A DNA stretch of 64,000 nucleotides from Pseudomonadota bacterium (GCA_023404095.1 JAEYDD010000030.1:239801-303800); one strand, 5' to 3'; positions 8,495 through 16,926 are shown, numbered from the stretch's first letter. A program made the numbers and translations. The notes: generated from the sequence alone by a model not told the origin.

Positions 8495-9550
8495 TCAGCG
8501 CAATTCCGTGACGTGGCCCATCTTGCGGCCCGGCCGCGCGTCGGTCTTGCCATAGAGATGCACAAGCACGTCGGGCGTGTTGAGCCATGCGGGCACGTCG
8601 GCGATATCGTCGCCGATCAGGTTCTGCATCAGGCAGTCGGAATGACGGCGCGGATCGCCCAGCGTCAGGCCGGCGACAGCGCGGATGTGCTGCTCGAACT
8701 GCGAGATAACGCAGGCCGCCTCCGTCCAGTGACCGGAATTGTGAACGCGCGGCGCCATTTCGTTGGCAAGCAACTGGCCGTCGGCGAGGGCGAAGAACTC
8801 GACGCCGATGACGCCGACATAGCCCAGCTTGTCGAGGATGGCGCGTGCCGCACGCCGCGCCTGGTCGGCCGTCGCCTCGCTGATCGCCGCCGGGACGGTC
8901 GAGGTGTGGAGAATGCCGTTGCGATGGACGTTCTCGGCCGGGTCGTAGCAGGCGATCGTGCCGTCGGCGGCCCGGGCCGCGATGATGGAGATCTCGCGCT
9001 CGAACGCGATCAGTCCCTCGAGGATCTGTGGCACTGCGCCCAATGCCTCGAACGCGCCGGCGCGGCTTTCCGCGGGGGAGCGAAACACGCGCTGACCCTT
9101 GCCGTCATAGCCGAGGCGCCGCGTCTTCAGGACGCCTATCCCGCCGAACGCCTCGAGGGCGGCATCGAGGTCCGCCTGGCTGTCGATGGCTGCGAAGGGT
9201 GCCGTAGCAATGCCGCATTCGTTGATGAACCGCTTTTCGACGAGGCGATCCTGAGAGACTTCGAGCGCCTTGGGAGGCGGAAACACGGCAACGGACTGCG
9301 CAAGCTGCGCGGCCGCGGCTACGGGCACGTTTTCGAACTCGTAGGTGACGACGTCGCAGCGTTTCGCCAGTTCGGCCAGCGCCTCGGGGTCGTCATAGGC
9401 AGCGACAATCTGACCGTTGGCGACCTGGGCGGCCGGGCAGTCGTCCTGCGGTTCGAGAATGACGGTGCGGATGCCGAGGCGTGCGGCCGCCATTGCGAGC
9501 ATCCGGCCGAGCTGGCCGCCGCCGACGATGCCGATCGTGGAAACGCTCAT
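8495..9550 (-). CDS. purK: N5-carboxyaminoimidazole ribonucleotide synthetase
   Basis: 351 residues from the ATG at 9550 (MSVSTIGIVGGGQLGRML), chosen because it overlaps the purE stop by ATGA and begins right at the Rossmann-like pre-ATP-grasp domain. It catalyses the ATP-dependent carboxylation of AIR with bicarbonate to N5-CAIR in purine synthesis. ATP-grasp features are present: VLKTRRLGYDGKGQ (about 145-160), EISIIAARAADG, GVEFFALADGQLLANEMAPRVHNSGHWT (metal and ATP site, about 265-290). Operon purE-purK. Confidence 0.96.
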   Translation of the reverse strand: MSVSTIGIVGGGQLGRMLAMAAARLGIRTVILEPQDDCPAAQVANGQIVAAYDDPEALAELAKRCDVVTYEFENVPVAAAAQLAQSVAVFPPPKALEVSQDRLVEKRFINECGIATAPFAAIDSQADLDAALEAFGGIGVLKTRRLGYDGKGQRVFRSPAESRAGAFEALGAVPQILEGLIAFEREISIIAARAADGTIACYDPAENVHRNGILHTSTVPAAISEATADQARRAARAILDKLGYVGVIGVEFFALADGQLLANEMAPRVHNSGHWTEAACVISQFEQHIRAVAGLTLGDPRRHSDCLMQNLIGDDIADVPAWLNTPDVLVHLYGKTDARPGRKMGHVTELR

Positions 9551-10050
9551 AGCGGGCCGTCCACCGGATAGTCGGCCACCGAGGCGCTCTGGTTCTCGCG
9601 CCATTCGTCAAGCCGCAGCGCAAGTTCCGGATCGGACAGCGCAAGAACGGCGGCAGCGAGCAGGGCGGCGTTCACCGCGCCGGCCTTGCCGATCGCCAGC
9701 GTGCCGACGGGTATGCCGGCTGGCATCTGGACGATGGAAAGCAGGCTGTCCTGTCCCGAAAGCGCCTTCGACTGCACCGGCACGCCAAACACGGGGAGCG
9801 AGGTCAGTGCTGCGATCATGCCGGGCAGGTGTGCGGCGCCGCCGGCTCCGGCGATGATGATCTCGAAGCCTTCGGAGCGGGCGGTCTTGGCAAACTCGTA
9901 GAGCCTGTCGGGGGTGCGATGGGCGGAGACGATGCGTGCCTCATAGTCCACCTCGAGCGCGTCGAGGGTGTCGGCAGCGTTCTTCATCGTCTCCCAGTCG
10001 GATTGACTGCCCATGACGATGGCGACGGGTGGCGTCTGAGGTGTCTTCAA
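9547..10050 (-). CDS. purE: N5-carboxyaminoimidazole ribonucleotide mutase
   Basis: 167 residues. Class I PurE converts N5-CAIR to CAIR, the step after PurK. Signature segments: IVMGSQSDWETM (N-terminus, phosphate loop), ARIVSAHRTPDRL (catalytic His), AGAGGAAHLPGMIAAL and VPVQSKALSGQDSLLSIVQMPAGIPVGT. First gene of a coupled purE-purK pair (ATGA overlap at 9547-9550) with a DUF465 gene 14 nt upstream of its start side, so all three may share a transcript. Confidence 0.97.
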   Translation of the reverse strand: MKTPQTPPVAIVMGSQSDWETMKNAADTLDALEVDYEARIVSAHRTPDRLYEFAKTARSEGFEIIIAGAGGAAHLPGMIAALTSLPVFGVPVQSKALSGQDSLLSIVQMPAGIPVGTLAIGKAGAVNAALLAAAVLALSDPELALRLDEWRENQSASVADYPVDGPL

Positions 10051-10064
10051 CTTCGCTTTCCGTT

Positions 10065-10268
10065 TCAGGCGATGATGTCGGGAATGATCTGGTCTTCGAT
10101 CTTGGAGATCTTGTCCTTGATCACGAGCTTCTTCTTCTTCATCCGTTGCACCCGCAGGGCATCGCAGCCGACCTGGATCATGGCATTGATGGCGGCATCA
10201 TAGTCTTCGTGTTCCTGCCGAAGCCTGGCGATCGCCAATCGCAATTCCGCCTGTTCCTGGTCTGCCAT
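10065..10268 (-). CDS. DUF465 (YdcH-like) small protein
   Basis: 67 residues from ATG 10268 (MADQEQAELRLAI). One long charged helix with the central VQRMKKKKLVIKDKISKIEDQIIPDIIA typical of the DUF465/YdcH coiled-coil family. Function is unknown. The gene directly precedes purE on the same strand (14 nt) and is divergent from a second DUF465 gene at 10488. Confidence 0.82.
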   Translation of the reverse strand: MADQEQAELRLAIARLRQEHEDYDAAINAMIQVGCDALRVQRMKKKKLVIKDKISKIEDQIIPDIIA

Positions 10269-10487
10269 TCTCTTCAATTCCCCGTCCCTTGCCGATGGCG
10301 GTCCATGCCTGCCATTCGTGTTCAGCAAGGCTGCTCCTATCATAAAAGGCCAGCGCTCGGGAAGTTATCCTCGGCCACGATTTCGCCTTCGACAAATGAA
10401 AAATAGCGTGGCAGACTTTGAATGTTGCAACCTTGGCCGCCGCACGCGGCAGCGTTCGGGGGTCAACAAAAGGGAAGGAACTGTCGC

Positions 10488-10661
10488 ATGTCGATTGAGG
10501 CTCATCTTGCCACGCTTGAAAAGAAGCACTTCGCTCTCGAGGAAGAGCTTCACGAAGCAATGACCCGCCCATCCTACGAGGACGAGAACATTGCGGAGAT
10601 CAAGCGGCGGAAGCTGCGCATCAAGGATGAGATCGAGAGGATTCGATCGTCCGTGAATTGA
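10488..10661 (+). CDS. DUF465 (YdcH-like) small protein, second copy
   Basis: 57 residues from ATG 10488 with AAGGGAAGGAA 7 nt upstream. Single amphipathic helix, MSIEAHLATLEKKHFALEEEL then EIKRRKLRIKDEIERIR, which is the DUF465 pattern. It faces the other DUF465 gene head to head over a 219-nt intergenic region, so the two are divergently transcribed paralogues. A structured 3' region with a strong terminator follows. Role unknown. Confidence 0.85.
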   Translation: MSIEAHLATLEKKHFALEEELHEAMTRPSYEDENIAEIKRRKLRIKDEIERIRSSVN

Positions 10662-10794
10662 TCGGACAGGTATTTCCACGAGGAATTGACTTGGGGAGAT
10701 TGCTCCCCGCCACGAAGCACAAGTGGCGACGCAAGTCGAAGTGCTTGAAAGGCAAGAACTTTGCCCCGGCTGCTCGATCGGCCGGGGCTTTTTG
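10662..10794 (+). ncRNA. Structured 3' UTR or small RNA downstream of DUF465
   Basis: Three consecutive stem-loops: GGGGAG/CTCCCC around ATTG (starting near 10693), AAGCAC/GTGCTT enclosing about 20 nt, then the terminator. The segment has no reading frame of note. It could be a 3'-UTR-derived RNA or an independent sRNA; no clear promoter separates it from the DUF465 gene. Expression is not known. Confidence 0.35.
10763..10794 (+). terminator. Rho-independent terminator after DUF465
   Basis: 8-bp perfect stem GCCCCGGC (10763-10770) / GCCGGGGC (10781-10788), 10-nt loop, then TTTTTG. Confidence 0.85.
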
Positions 10795-10830
10795 TTTACG
10801 TCGCCGGTCAGCCGGGGAAATTGCGCACGA

Positions 10831-11091
10831 TCAGCTCCAGAACTGGTCAAGCCAGAAGTTCAGCCTGTTGAAGCCCGCGGAATTGATGGCATAGATGCGG
10901 TGCGTACCCTTGGCCGTAACGCTCACCAGATTGCAGTCCAGCAGAGCTTTGAGGTGCTGCGAGACGGCCGGCCGGCTGATGGGAAGCCCCTGCGACAGCT
11001 CGTTGACCGTCTTCGGCGCGCGCCGGAGTTCCTCCAGCAGAAACCGGCGGTTCGGGTCGGCAATTGCGGCAAAGGGATCCGGCGTCACCAT
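10831..11091 (-). CDS. ArsR-type winged-helix transcriptional regulator
   Basis: 86 residues, essentially one winged-helix domain: ADPNRRFLLEELRRAPKTVNELSQGLPISRPAVSQHLKALLDCNLVSV with the recognition helix at about 40-52 (PISRPAVSQHLKAL). The metal-binding ELCVCDL motif of SmtB/ArsR sensors is absent, so it is probably not a metal sensor. Relatives often regulate an adjacent AHSA1/SRPBCC gene, but none is next to it. It lies downstream of a TauE/SafE permease on the same strand (126 nt). Confidence 0.85.
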   Translation of the reverse strand: MVTPDPFAAIADPNRRFLLEELRRAPKTVNELSQGLPISRPAVSQHLKALLDCNLVSVTAKGTHRIYAINSAGFNRLNFWLDQFWS

Positions 11092-11217
11092 GCGAAAAAG
11101 CTATGGCATCGCAGCAAGATCGGCAAGTGTTTTGTGCGCTGCCGAAGGCCCAGAAAAGTCATGTCCGCTGGCTGGCGCGCGGGGGCAAACGCTGACGATC
11201 CGACAGATCTTGCGTTG

Positions 11218-11988
11218 CTAAAGAAAGGCGGCGATGCCGTCGTAGACGAGCTTGAGCCCGGCCACCAATGCCATTCCGTACATGAAGGGGTAGAAGACGT
11301 CGGGCTTCATGCGCTTGACGAGGAAGCCCCCAAGCGCGGTCATCGCCATGGCGAGCGGCATGAGGGTGGCAGAAACCGTCAGGTTCTTCGTATCGAGCTG
11401 GCCGAGGGCGAAATATGGTACGAGCTTGACCGCATTCAGCGTGGCGAAGTAGCGCACGGCAGCACCGGTATAGTCGCGCGGCGACAGCTTCAGCGGTAGC
11501 GCATAGACCTGGTAGGGCGCACCGCCGGCGTGCGCAACGAAGCTGCCATAGCCGGAGAGGGTGCCGAAGAACGCGGCCGCCCCGACCCGCTGCGGTTTGG
11601 CCGGAATGACAAGGCCGCGACGGATGCGCCACTGGTTGTAGAAGAAGCGAAGCGCGAAAAACACGGTGATGGCGCCGATGATCAGGCGGAGCGCATCGCG
11701 CGGGACATAGGCGGAGGTGGCCCACCCCAGGGCGACCCCGAAGAGGCCTCCCGGAAGGAGATAGAGCAGCGTTCTGCGGTCGTTATGATGGCGCCATATC
11801 CACAGCGATACGATGTCGCTGACGACGAGGATCGGCAGCAGGATGGCGGCGGCTTGCACGGGCGGGACCACCATGGCAAGGATGGGTACGCCCATCAGCG
11901 CCAGGGCCTCGCCCATGCCCCCCTTGGTCAGTCCGACCAGCATGACGGCGGGGATCGCGGCGAGGTAGATGCTGGGGTCGATGGGCAT
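11218..11988 (-). CDS. TauE/SafE family membrane permease
   Basis: 256 residues with about eight predicted transmembrane segments. The family duplicated motif is seen: GLTKGGMGEALALMGVPIL near residue 19 and FFGTLSGYGSFVAHAGGAPYQVYALPL near 135. Members export or import small sulfur-containing or organic anions (sulfite, sulfoacetate, sulfolactate). No sulfonate genes are adjacent, so substrate is open. ArsR-type regulator follows on the same strand. Confidence 0.88.
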   Translation of the reverse strand: MPIDPSIYLAAIPAVMLVGLTKGGMGEALALMGVPILAMVVPPVQAAAILLPILVVSDIVSLWIWRHHNDRRTLLYLLPGGLFGVALGWATSAYVPRDALRLIIGAITVFFALRFFYNQWRIRRGLVIPAKPQRVGAAAFFGTLSGYGSFVAHAGGAPYQVYALPLKLSPRDYTGAAVRYFATLNAVKLVPYFALGQLDTKNLTVSATLMPLAMAMTALGGFLVKRMKPDVFYPFMYGMALVAGLKLVYDGIAAFL

Positions 11989-12091
11989 GGAGGGCGATTG
12001 ATCCTTTTATGCAACCCGTCTATCGGCTTTGTCTGAATATTGCGAGGGGCAGTCTGCCGATCGCGACGGAACGGGAAGAAATGGAATTGCG

Positions 12092-12745
12092 ATGACTGGA
12101 ACCGACAACCGCTGCCGCCTCGTGCTGATCGTGCCCGAGGGAGAGGACATCGACGCCCGCAAGGCCATGGTGGAAGATGCGCTGCGCGGCGGCGACGTCG
12201 CGTCCGTGATCCTGCCGCAGTACGGCCTGGAGGATGGCCAGTTCCAGAAGCATGCCGAGGCGATCGTACCGGTCATCCAGCAGGCGGGTGCTGCAGCTTT
12301 GATCGCGGGCGATACGCGGGTCGCGGGCCGCGCCAAGGCTGATGGCATCCATGTCGCAGGGGGGCTTGAGGCGATCGGCGAAGCGATCGAGAAATTCTCA
12401 CCCAAGCTGATCGTCGGGGCAGGCGGCGCCAAGGAGCGGCATGCGGCTCTCGAAATCGGCGATCTCGCCCCCGACTACATCTTCTTCGGCAAGTTCGACG
12501 GCGATATCAAGCCGGAAGCGCATCCGAAGAACCTTGCGCTCGCCGAATGGTGGGCCTCGATGATCGAGGTGCCCTGCATCGTCATGGGTGGGGCGGATCC
12601 GCAGTCCGCACTCGCCGTTGCCGAAACCGGCGCGGAATTCGTGGCGCTTCGCCGTGCGGTCTTCGACGAACCGGCCAATGCCGCGCAGGTGGTCGCATCC
12701 GTCAACGCGTTGCTTGACGAAAAAGCGCCACGGTTCGAAGATTAA
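12092..12745 (+). CDS. ThiE/TenI-like TIM-barrel protein (annotated type: thiamine phosphate synthase)
   Basis: 217 residues from ATG 12092 (MTGTDNRCRLVLIVPEG). The TIM-barrel pattern of the ThiE superfamily is recognisable: AKADGIHVAGG (about 94-104), LIVGAGGAKERHAALEIGDLAPDYIFFGKF (about 117-145) and PCIVMGGADPQSALAVAETGAEFVALRRAVF near the C-terminus. The QxRxK pyrimidine-binding segment and the DGVHLGQ block of true ThiE are not conserved, so thiamine phosphate synthesis is doubtful. It lies 10 nt before a Sel1-repeat gene and probably shares its transcript. Confidence 0.7.
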   Translation: MTGTDNRCRLVLIVPEGEDIDARKAMVEDALRGGDVASVILPQYGLEDGQFQKHAEAIVPVIQQAGAAALIAGDTRVAGRAKADGIHVAGGLEAIGEAIEKFSPKLIVGAGGAKERHAALEIGDLAPDYIFFGKFDGDIKPEAHPKNLALAEWWASMIEVPCIVMGGADPQSALAVAETGAEFVALRRAVFDEPANAAQVVASVNALLDEKAPRFED

Positions 12746-12755
12746 AGGCGTGCGC

Positions 12756-14090
12756 ATGACTAGGGCTTTCGAATACAGGTCGCTGCGACTGACCACGGCA
12801 TTGTTTTGCGCGCTTTGCGCAGCGATGCCGCTTGCGCGCGCCCAGGGGACGCAGGAGCCCGCCGTCCAGCCGAATGCCACCGTCCCTGAAACGACTGTCC
12901 CTGAAACGACCGTCCCCGAAGCAGAGGGCACCGGCCAGGGCACAACGGGCGGAGCTGCACCACTGCCCGGCGTTGCCGGACAGCCCAGTCCGACACCAGG
13001 TGAAGGCAGCCAGGCGCAGAAGCCAGCGGAAGCCGACGACCACAATGCCGGGCTCGACGGGCCGGCCGAGGCCGAGCGCACCTCAAGACTGCTCGATCCG
13101 GCCGACGCCGGAGATTCGCTCGGCAAGATCGCGCCTTCCGGCGCAGCCGCTGCAGGCGGCCAGCAGAAGGAGTTGCCGACGCCGTCGTCGGGGCTGGGCG
13201 TGCTCGACCGCATGGGAGCGCCGCTTCCCGATCTGCCGGCTGAAAAGGCCTTCACCGGAAAGGTGGACGATGCCTATGGCGCGTTCCAGCGCGGCTTCTA
13301 CCTGACGGCGATGGAGCTGGCGCTTCCACGTGCGCAAGCCGGGGATGCGGCGGCGCAGACGCTCGTCGCCGAACTCTTCGAGCAGGGGCTCGGCGTCAAG
13401 CGCGACCGCAAGCAGGCCGCCTTCTGGTACAAGCAGTCGGCCGAGGGCGGCGATCCCGCGGGCATGTTCAAGTACGCCCTGCTTTTGATGGATGGCCGTC
13501 AGGTCGAGCGCGACCGCAAAAAGGCCGACGAATACATGAAGAAGGCGGCGGATGCCGGAAACCCTTCCGCCCAGTTCAACTACGGCCAGATGCTTGTCGC
13601 CGACACGCCCGGCGAAAAGGGGCTGCGCGCGGCTTTGCCTTATTATGAGAAGTCGGCCGAACAGGGCATCGCGGATGCGCAATACGCGCTTTCGCAGCTT
13701 TACAGCAACCTGCAGGGCCTGCCGCCGGAGAAGACGTCCCGGGCGCGCGAATGGCTGTTGCGGGCCGCTCGCGCCGGCTATGACACCGCCCAGCTCGATC
13801 TCGGCATCTGGCTCGTCAACGGCGTGGCCGGCGACAGGGACTACGAGGCAGGCTTCAGGTGGCTGAAACGCGCGGCCGATGGTGGCAACGTCGTCGCCCA
13901 GAACCGCCTCGCCTATCTCTACATCAACGCGCTGGGAACCCGACCCGATCCGGTCGAGGCGGCCAAGTGGTTCGTGCTCTCGCGCCGCGCCGGCCTCAAC
14001 GATGCCGGGCTGGAGGATTTCTATCTCGGCCTGACCGACGAGCAGCAGAAGGCCGCGATCTCGGCGGCCAACAAGTTCCGCGTGCGCTGA
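12756..14090 (+). CDS. Exported Sel1-repeat (TPR-like) protein
   Basis: 444 residues. ATG 12756 is chosen with AAAGG 7 nt upstream; a GTG at 12750 is in frame. A signal peptide (LTTALFCALCAAMPLARAQ) is followed by about 140 residues of Pro/Glu/Thr-rich linker with three TVPE(T) repeats, then about six Sel1 repeats from residue 200 to 430 (for example DAAAQTLVAELFEQGLGVKRD, NPSAQFNYGQML, YDTAQLDLGIWLVNG). Sel1 repeats are protein-binding solenoids, in rhizobia often linked to envelope or polysaccharide regulation. Partner unknown. Confidence 0.85.
   Translation: MTRAFEYRSLRLTTALFCALCAAMPLARAQGTQEPAVQPNATVPETTVPETTVPEAEGTGQGTTGGAAPLPGVAGQPSPTPGEGSQAQKPAEADDHNAGLDGPAEAERTSRLLDPADAGDSLGKIAPSGAAAAGGQQKELPTPSSGLGVLDRMGAPLPDLPAEKAFTGKVDDAYGAFQRGFYLTAMELALPRAQAGDAAAQTLVAELFEQGLGVKRDRKQAAFWYKQSAEGGDPAGMFKYALLLMDGRQVERDRKKADEYMKKAADAGNPSAQFNYGQMLVADTPGEKGLRAALPYYEKSAEQGIADAQYALSQLYSNLQGLPPEKTSRAREWLLRAARAGYDTAQLDLGIWLVNGVAGDRDYEAGFRWLKRAADGGNVVAQNRLAYLYINALGTRPDPVEAAKWFVLSRRAGLNDAGLEDFYLGLTDEQQKAAISAANKFRVR
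12879..12923 (+). repeat. Three tandem 15-bp repeats inside the Sel1-repeat gene
   Basis: ACCGTCCCTGAAACG (12879), ACTGTCCCTGAAACG (12894) and ACCGTCCCCGAAGCA (12909) encode TVPET-TVPET-TVPEA in the exported linker. Units are in frame, so copy number can vary without breaking the gene. Confidence 0.8.
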
Positions 14091-14168
14091 CGACGGCCTT
14101 GGGCGGTTTAGCCCTGCGTTCGGCGAATGGCTGCGTTCCTGCGGCTGAGACTTGAACTTTGAAGGGAA

Positions 14169-14222
14169 TTGTGGTCTTGAGGCCACAAACTTGGTTCCCG
14201 GCCGCTCCGGCCGCGCGGAACC
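14169..14222 (+). promoter_or_regulatory. Paired hairpins in the efp 5' leader
   Basis: Hairpin 1: TTGTGGTC (14169-14176) pairs with GGCCACAA (14181-14188), one G-U, on a TTGA tetraloop. Hairpin 2: GGTTCC (14193-14198) with GGAACC (14217-14222), inner CGGCC/GGCCG. They end 23 nt before the efp ATG. No T-run follows, so a leader or mRNA-stability role fits better than termination. Confidence 0.45.
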
Positions 14223-14245
14223 GCCAAAACCTCTACGGAATTCTC

Positions 14246-14809
14246 ATGAAAATCAGCGGCAGCGAAATCAAGCCGGGCAATCTTATCGAGCACAACGGCG
14301 GCCTGTGGGCGGCGGTGAAGTGCAACACGGTCAAGCCAGGCAAGGGCGGGGCGTTCAACCAGGTGGAGCTGAAGAACCTGATGGACGGCACCAAGCTCAA
14401 CGAGCGTTTTCGCTCTTCGGAGACGGTCGAGCGCGTCGAACTGGAGAAGAAGGATTTCCAGTTCCTGTTCGAGCAGGGCGATGGGCTGGTGTTCATGGAT
14501 GTCGACTCCTACGACCAGCTCGAACTGCAGAAGGAATTCGTTGGCGATCGCGCCGCATTCCTGCAGGATGGCATGATGGTCACGGTCCAGCTCTATGACG
14601 AAAAGCCGATCGGCGTTTCGCTGCCCGATCAGGTGGTGCTTTCCGTCGCGGAAGCCGACCCGGTGATCAAGGGGCAGACGGCGGCCTCTTCCTACAAACC
14701 GGCGATCCTGGAGAACGGCGTGCGCGTGCTTGTGCCGCCCTTCATCGAGGCGGGTGAGCGCATTCTCGTTGATACCAACGAAATCACCTATCTTCGCCGC
14801 GCCGACTGA
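14246..14809 (+). CDS. efp: Elongation factor P
   Basis: 187 residues, full length. EF-P enters the ribosomal E site and relieves stalling at polyproline. The N-terminal KOW-like domain contains PGKGGAF with Lys33 at the tip, the residue beta-lysylated by EpmA in many bacteria. OB domains follow, with LPDQVVLSVAEADPVIKGQTAASSYKPA and the C-terminal GERILVDTNEITYLRRAD. The ATG at 14246 is preceded by two hairpins. suhB follows 70 nt downstream. Confidence 0.97.
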   Translation: MKISGSEIKPGNLIEHNGGLWAAVKCNTVKPGKGGAFNQVELKNLMDGTKLNERFRSSETVERVELEKKDFQFLFEQGDGLVFMDVDSYDQLELQKEFVGDRAAFLQDGMMVTVQLYDEKPIGVSLPDQVVLSVAEADPVIKGQTAASSYKPAILENGVRVLVPPFIEAGERILVDTNEITYLRRAD

Positions 14810-14879
14810 CACGAAAAATTCCGCCGGCCGTGGCACCGACCGCGTTTGCCCGCCGACAAACTGACAAGGACAAGCCCCG

Positions 14880-15680
14880 ATGGCTCGCTCAGCTCTACTC
14901 AACGTGATGGTCCAGGCCGCCTTCAAGGCCGGCAAATCGCTCTCGCGCGATTTCGGCGAAGTGCAAAACCTGCAGGTTTCCCTCAAGGGGCCGGGCGATT
15001 ACGTCTCGCAGGCCGACCGCAAGGCGGAGAAGCTGATCCGCGAGGAATTGATGAAGGCGCGGCCGACCTATGGCTTTCTCGGCGAGGAGGGCGAGGAGAT
15101 CAAGGGCACCGACGGCGCCCATCGCTGGATTGTCGATCCGCTGGACGGCACGACCAATTTCCTGCACGGCATTCCCTGCTTCGCCTCCTCGATCGCGCTG
15201 GAGCGCAATGGCGAGATCGTCGCGGCCGTGGTTCTCAATCCGGCGACGGACGAACTCTACACGGCCGAGAAGGGCGGCGGGGCCTTCCTCAACGATCGCC
15301 GTCTGCGTGTCGCCGCCCGCAAGGAACTGTCCGACAGTGTCATCAGCTGCGGCGTCCCGCATCTTGGCCGTGGCAACCACGGCAAGTTCCTTATCGAACT
15401 TCGCCACGTGATGGGCGAAGTTGCGGGCATCCGTCGGATGGGTGCGGCCTCGCTCGATCTCGCCTATGTCGCGGCGGGCCGTTTCGACGGCATGTGGGAG
15501 CGCGGCCTTGCCGAATGGGACATCGCGGCGGGCATCCTGCTCATCCGCGAGGCCGGCGGCTTTGTCAGCGATCTCGAGGGCGGCAACGCGATGCTGCAGA
15601 CCGGCACGCTGGTCGCGGGCAACGAATATATCCACAAGGCACTGTCCGAAGTCGTGCATAGGCCTGTGCCGACCCGCTAA
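14880..15680 (+). CDS. suhB: Inositol-1-monophosphatase family protein
   Basis: 266 residues, full length. Mg2+-dependent hydrolysis of myo-inositol-1-phosphate; SuhB of E. coli also takes part in rRNA antitermination. Metal-site motifs: GEEG (68-71), DPLDGTTNF (86-94) and the C-terminal EWDIAAGILLIREAGG. Likely cotranscribed with efp, although the 70-nt gap leaves room for processing. Function as IMPase is inferred from family; the regulatory role is not visible in sequence. Confidence 0.94.
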   Translation: MARSALLNVMVQAAFKAGKSLSRDFGEVQNLQVSLKGPGDYVSQADRKAEKLIREELMKARPTYGFLGEEGEEIKGTDGAHRWIVDPLDGTTNFLHGIPCFASSIALERNGEIVAAVVLNPATDELYTAEKGGGAFLNDRRLRVAARKELSDSVISCGVPHLGRGNHGKFLIELRHVMGEVAGIRRMGAASLDLAYVAAGRFDGMWERGLAEWDIAAGILLIREAGGFVSDLEGGNAMLQTGTLVAGNEYIHKALSEVVHRPVPTR

Positions 15681-15694
15681 GGGACGCGACCCCT

Positions 15695-15720
15695 CCCGCA
15701 GCCGTCCGCTGCGGGATTTG
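15695..15720 (+). terminator. Possible terminator after suhB
   Basis: Perfect 8-bp stem CCCGCAGC (15695-15702) / GCTGCGGG (15708-15715), 5-nt loop, but only a weak ATTTG tail. Confidence 0.45.
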
Positions 15721-15852
15721 CCTGCAATTCGACGCCGCGCGGCATCGTCCTTCTGGCGCAAGTCAATGGACGCGCACCGAAATTCGGCCCTTCAATTCGG
15801 CGCAATCTTCCTCTAGGCTCCACGCGAAGTAAGAGCAGGAGAAGCGAGTCCC

Positions 15853-16923
15853 ATGGCAAAGCTGGCGCTGTCGGGTTGGGAGGGGCCGGCCGAGACCGGG
15901 GAAGACTATCCCCACAAGCTGTCTAGCCCCATGCCGTTTTTCTGGACGATGGTCATCTTCCTGATCATCGTCGGTTTCGTCGGCGCGATCCTGTTTCGCC
16001 AGGCGCATGCGGCCTTCGTCAGCAATCCGGGCCTCAACGGGCTGATTCTCGGCGTGTTGCTCATCGGCATCCTGCTGGTGTTCAGCCATGTGCTGTCGCT
16101 GCGGCCGGAGGTGCGCTGGTTCAATTCCTTCCGCGCGGCGGGCAGCGCGGAAAAGGTCGGGCGCGATCCGGTTCTGCTCGCGCCGATGCGTGCGCTGATC
16201 GGACGGCATCACTCCATCGCGCTGTCGGCCAACGCCTTGCGTTCCATTCTCGATTCGATTGCGACGCGGCTGGACGAATCGCGCGACACTTCGCGCTACC
16301 TGATCGGCCTCCTCGTCTTTCTTGGCCTACTCGGCACCTTCTGGGGCCTGCTCGGTACCATCGGTTCGATCAACACCGTCATCCAGTCGCTCGACGCAGG
16401 CGCGGGCACGGCGAACGACGTGCTGAGCGCCTTGAAGGAAGGCCTGTCCGCGCCGCTGTCGGGCATGGGGACTGCGTTCTCCACATCGCTCTTCGGTCTT
16501 TCCGGTTCGCTGATCCTCGGCTTCCTCGACCTGCAGGCCGGCCGGGCGCAGAACCGCTTCTACATGGAGCTTGAAAACTGGTTGTCGTCGGTGACCGACG
16601 TTTCCTCAGAACTGTCTCCTGCTGCCATCTCCACCGGCAGCGAACAGGCGGACATCAAGGCGCTCGCAGAGCAGATTCTGAAACTTTCGCACGAAGGCGG
16701 CCACAGCCGCTCGACGGCGGCCATGGCGAGTCTTGCCGAAGGCATCCAGGGACTGGTGAAGAACATGCGCAACGAGCAGCAGATGCTGCGCGACTGGATC
16801 GAGGCGCAGCAGGACGAGGCGAAGGCGCTGCGCCGCACCCTCGACCGGCTGGCGGCGCGCGCCAGCGAGCTCAACGGCGAACGCGCCGCCGAGCGCCTTC
16901 GGGATCAGGCGGGGAGCGAGTAA
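15853..16923 (+). CDS. MotA/TolQ/ExbB-type proton-channel protein (uncharacterised stator subunit)
   Basis: 356 residues. Membrane segments are expected near 30-50 and 62-84, then a pair near 148-172 and 190-222. The second pair carries the MotA/ExbB signature: LIGLLVFLGLLGTFWGLLGTIGSI and LSGMGTAFSTSLFGLSGSLILGFLD. The C-terminal 120 residues form a cytoplasmic helical tail rich in Gln, Arg and Glu. Such proteins form the ring of an ion-driven motor with a MotB/OmpA partner, which is the next gene (3 nt). It is not part of a flagellar or tol cluster here. Job unknown; the topology also resembles ZorA. Confidence 0.82.
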   Translation: MAKLALSGWEGPAETGEDYPHKLSSPMPFFWTMVIFLIIVGFVGAILFRQAHAAFVSNPGLNGLILGVLLIGILLVFSHVLSLRPEVRWFNSFRAAGSAEKVGRDPVLLAPMRALIGRHHSIALSANALRSILDSIATRLDESRDTSRYLIGLLVFLGLLGTFWGLLGTIGSINTVIQSLDAGAGTANDVLSALKEGLSAPLSGMGTAFSTSLFGLSGSLILGFLDLQAGRAQNRFYMELENWLSSVTDVSSELSPAAISTGSEQADIKALAEQILKLSHEGGHSRSTAAMASLAEGIQGLVKNMRNEQQMLRDWIEAQQDEAKALRRTLDRLAARASELNGERAAERLRDQAGSE

Positions 16924-16926
16924 GCG

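Noticed and set aside
14810..14879. suhB RNA motif known near suhB genes in Alphaproteobacteria
   Set aside because: Only 70 nt separate efp and suhB, with no terminator hairpin and nothing I could match to that motif.
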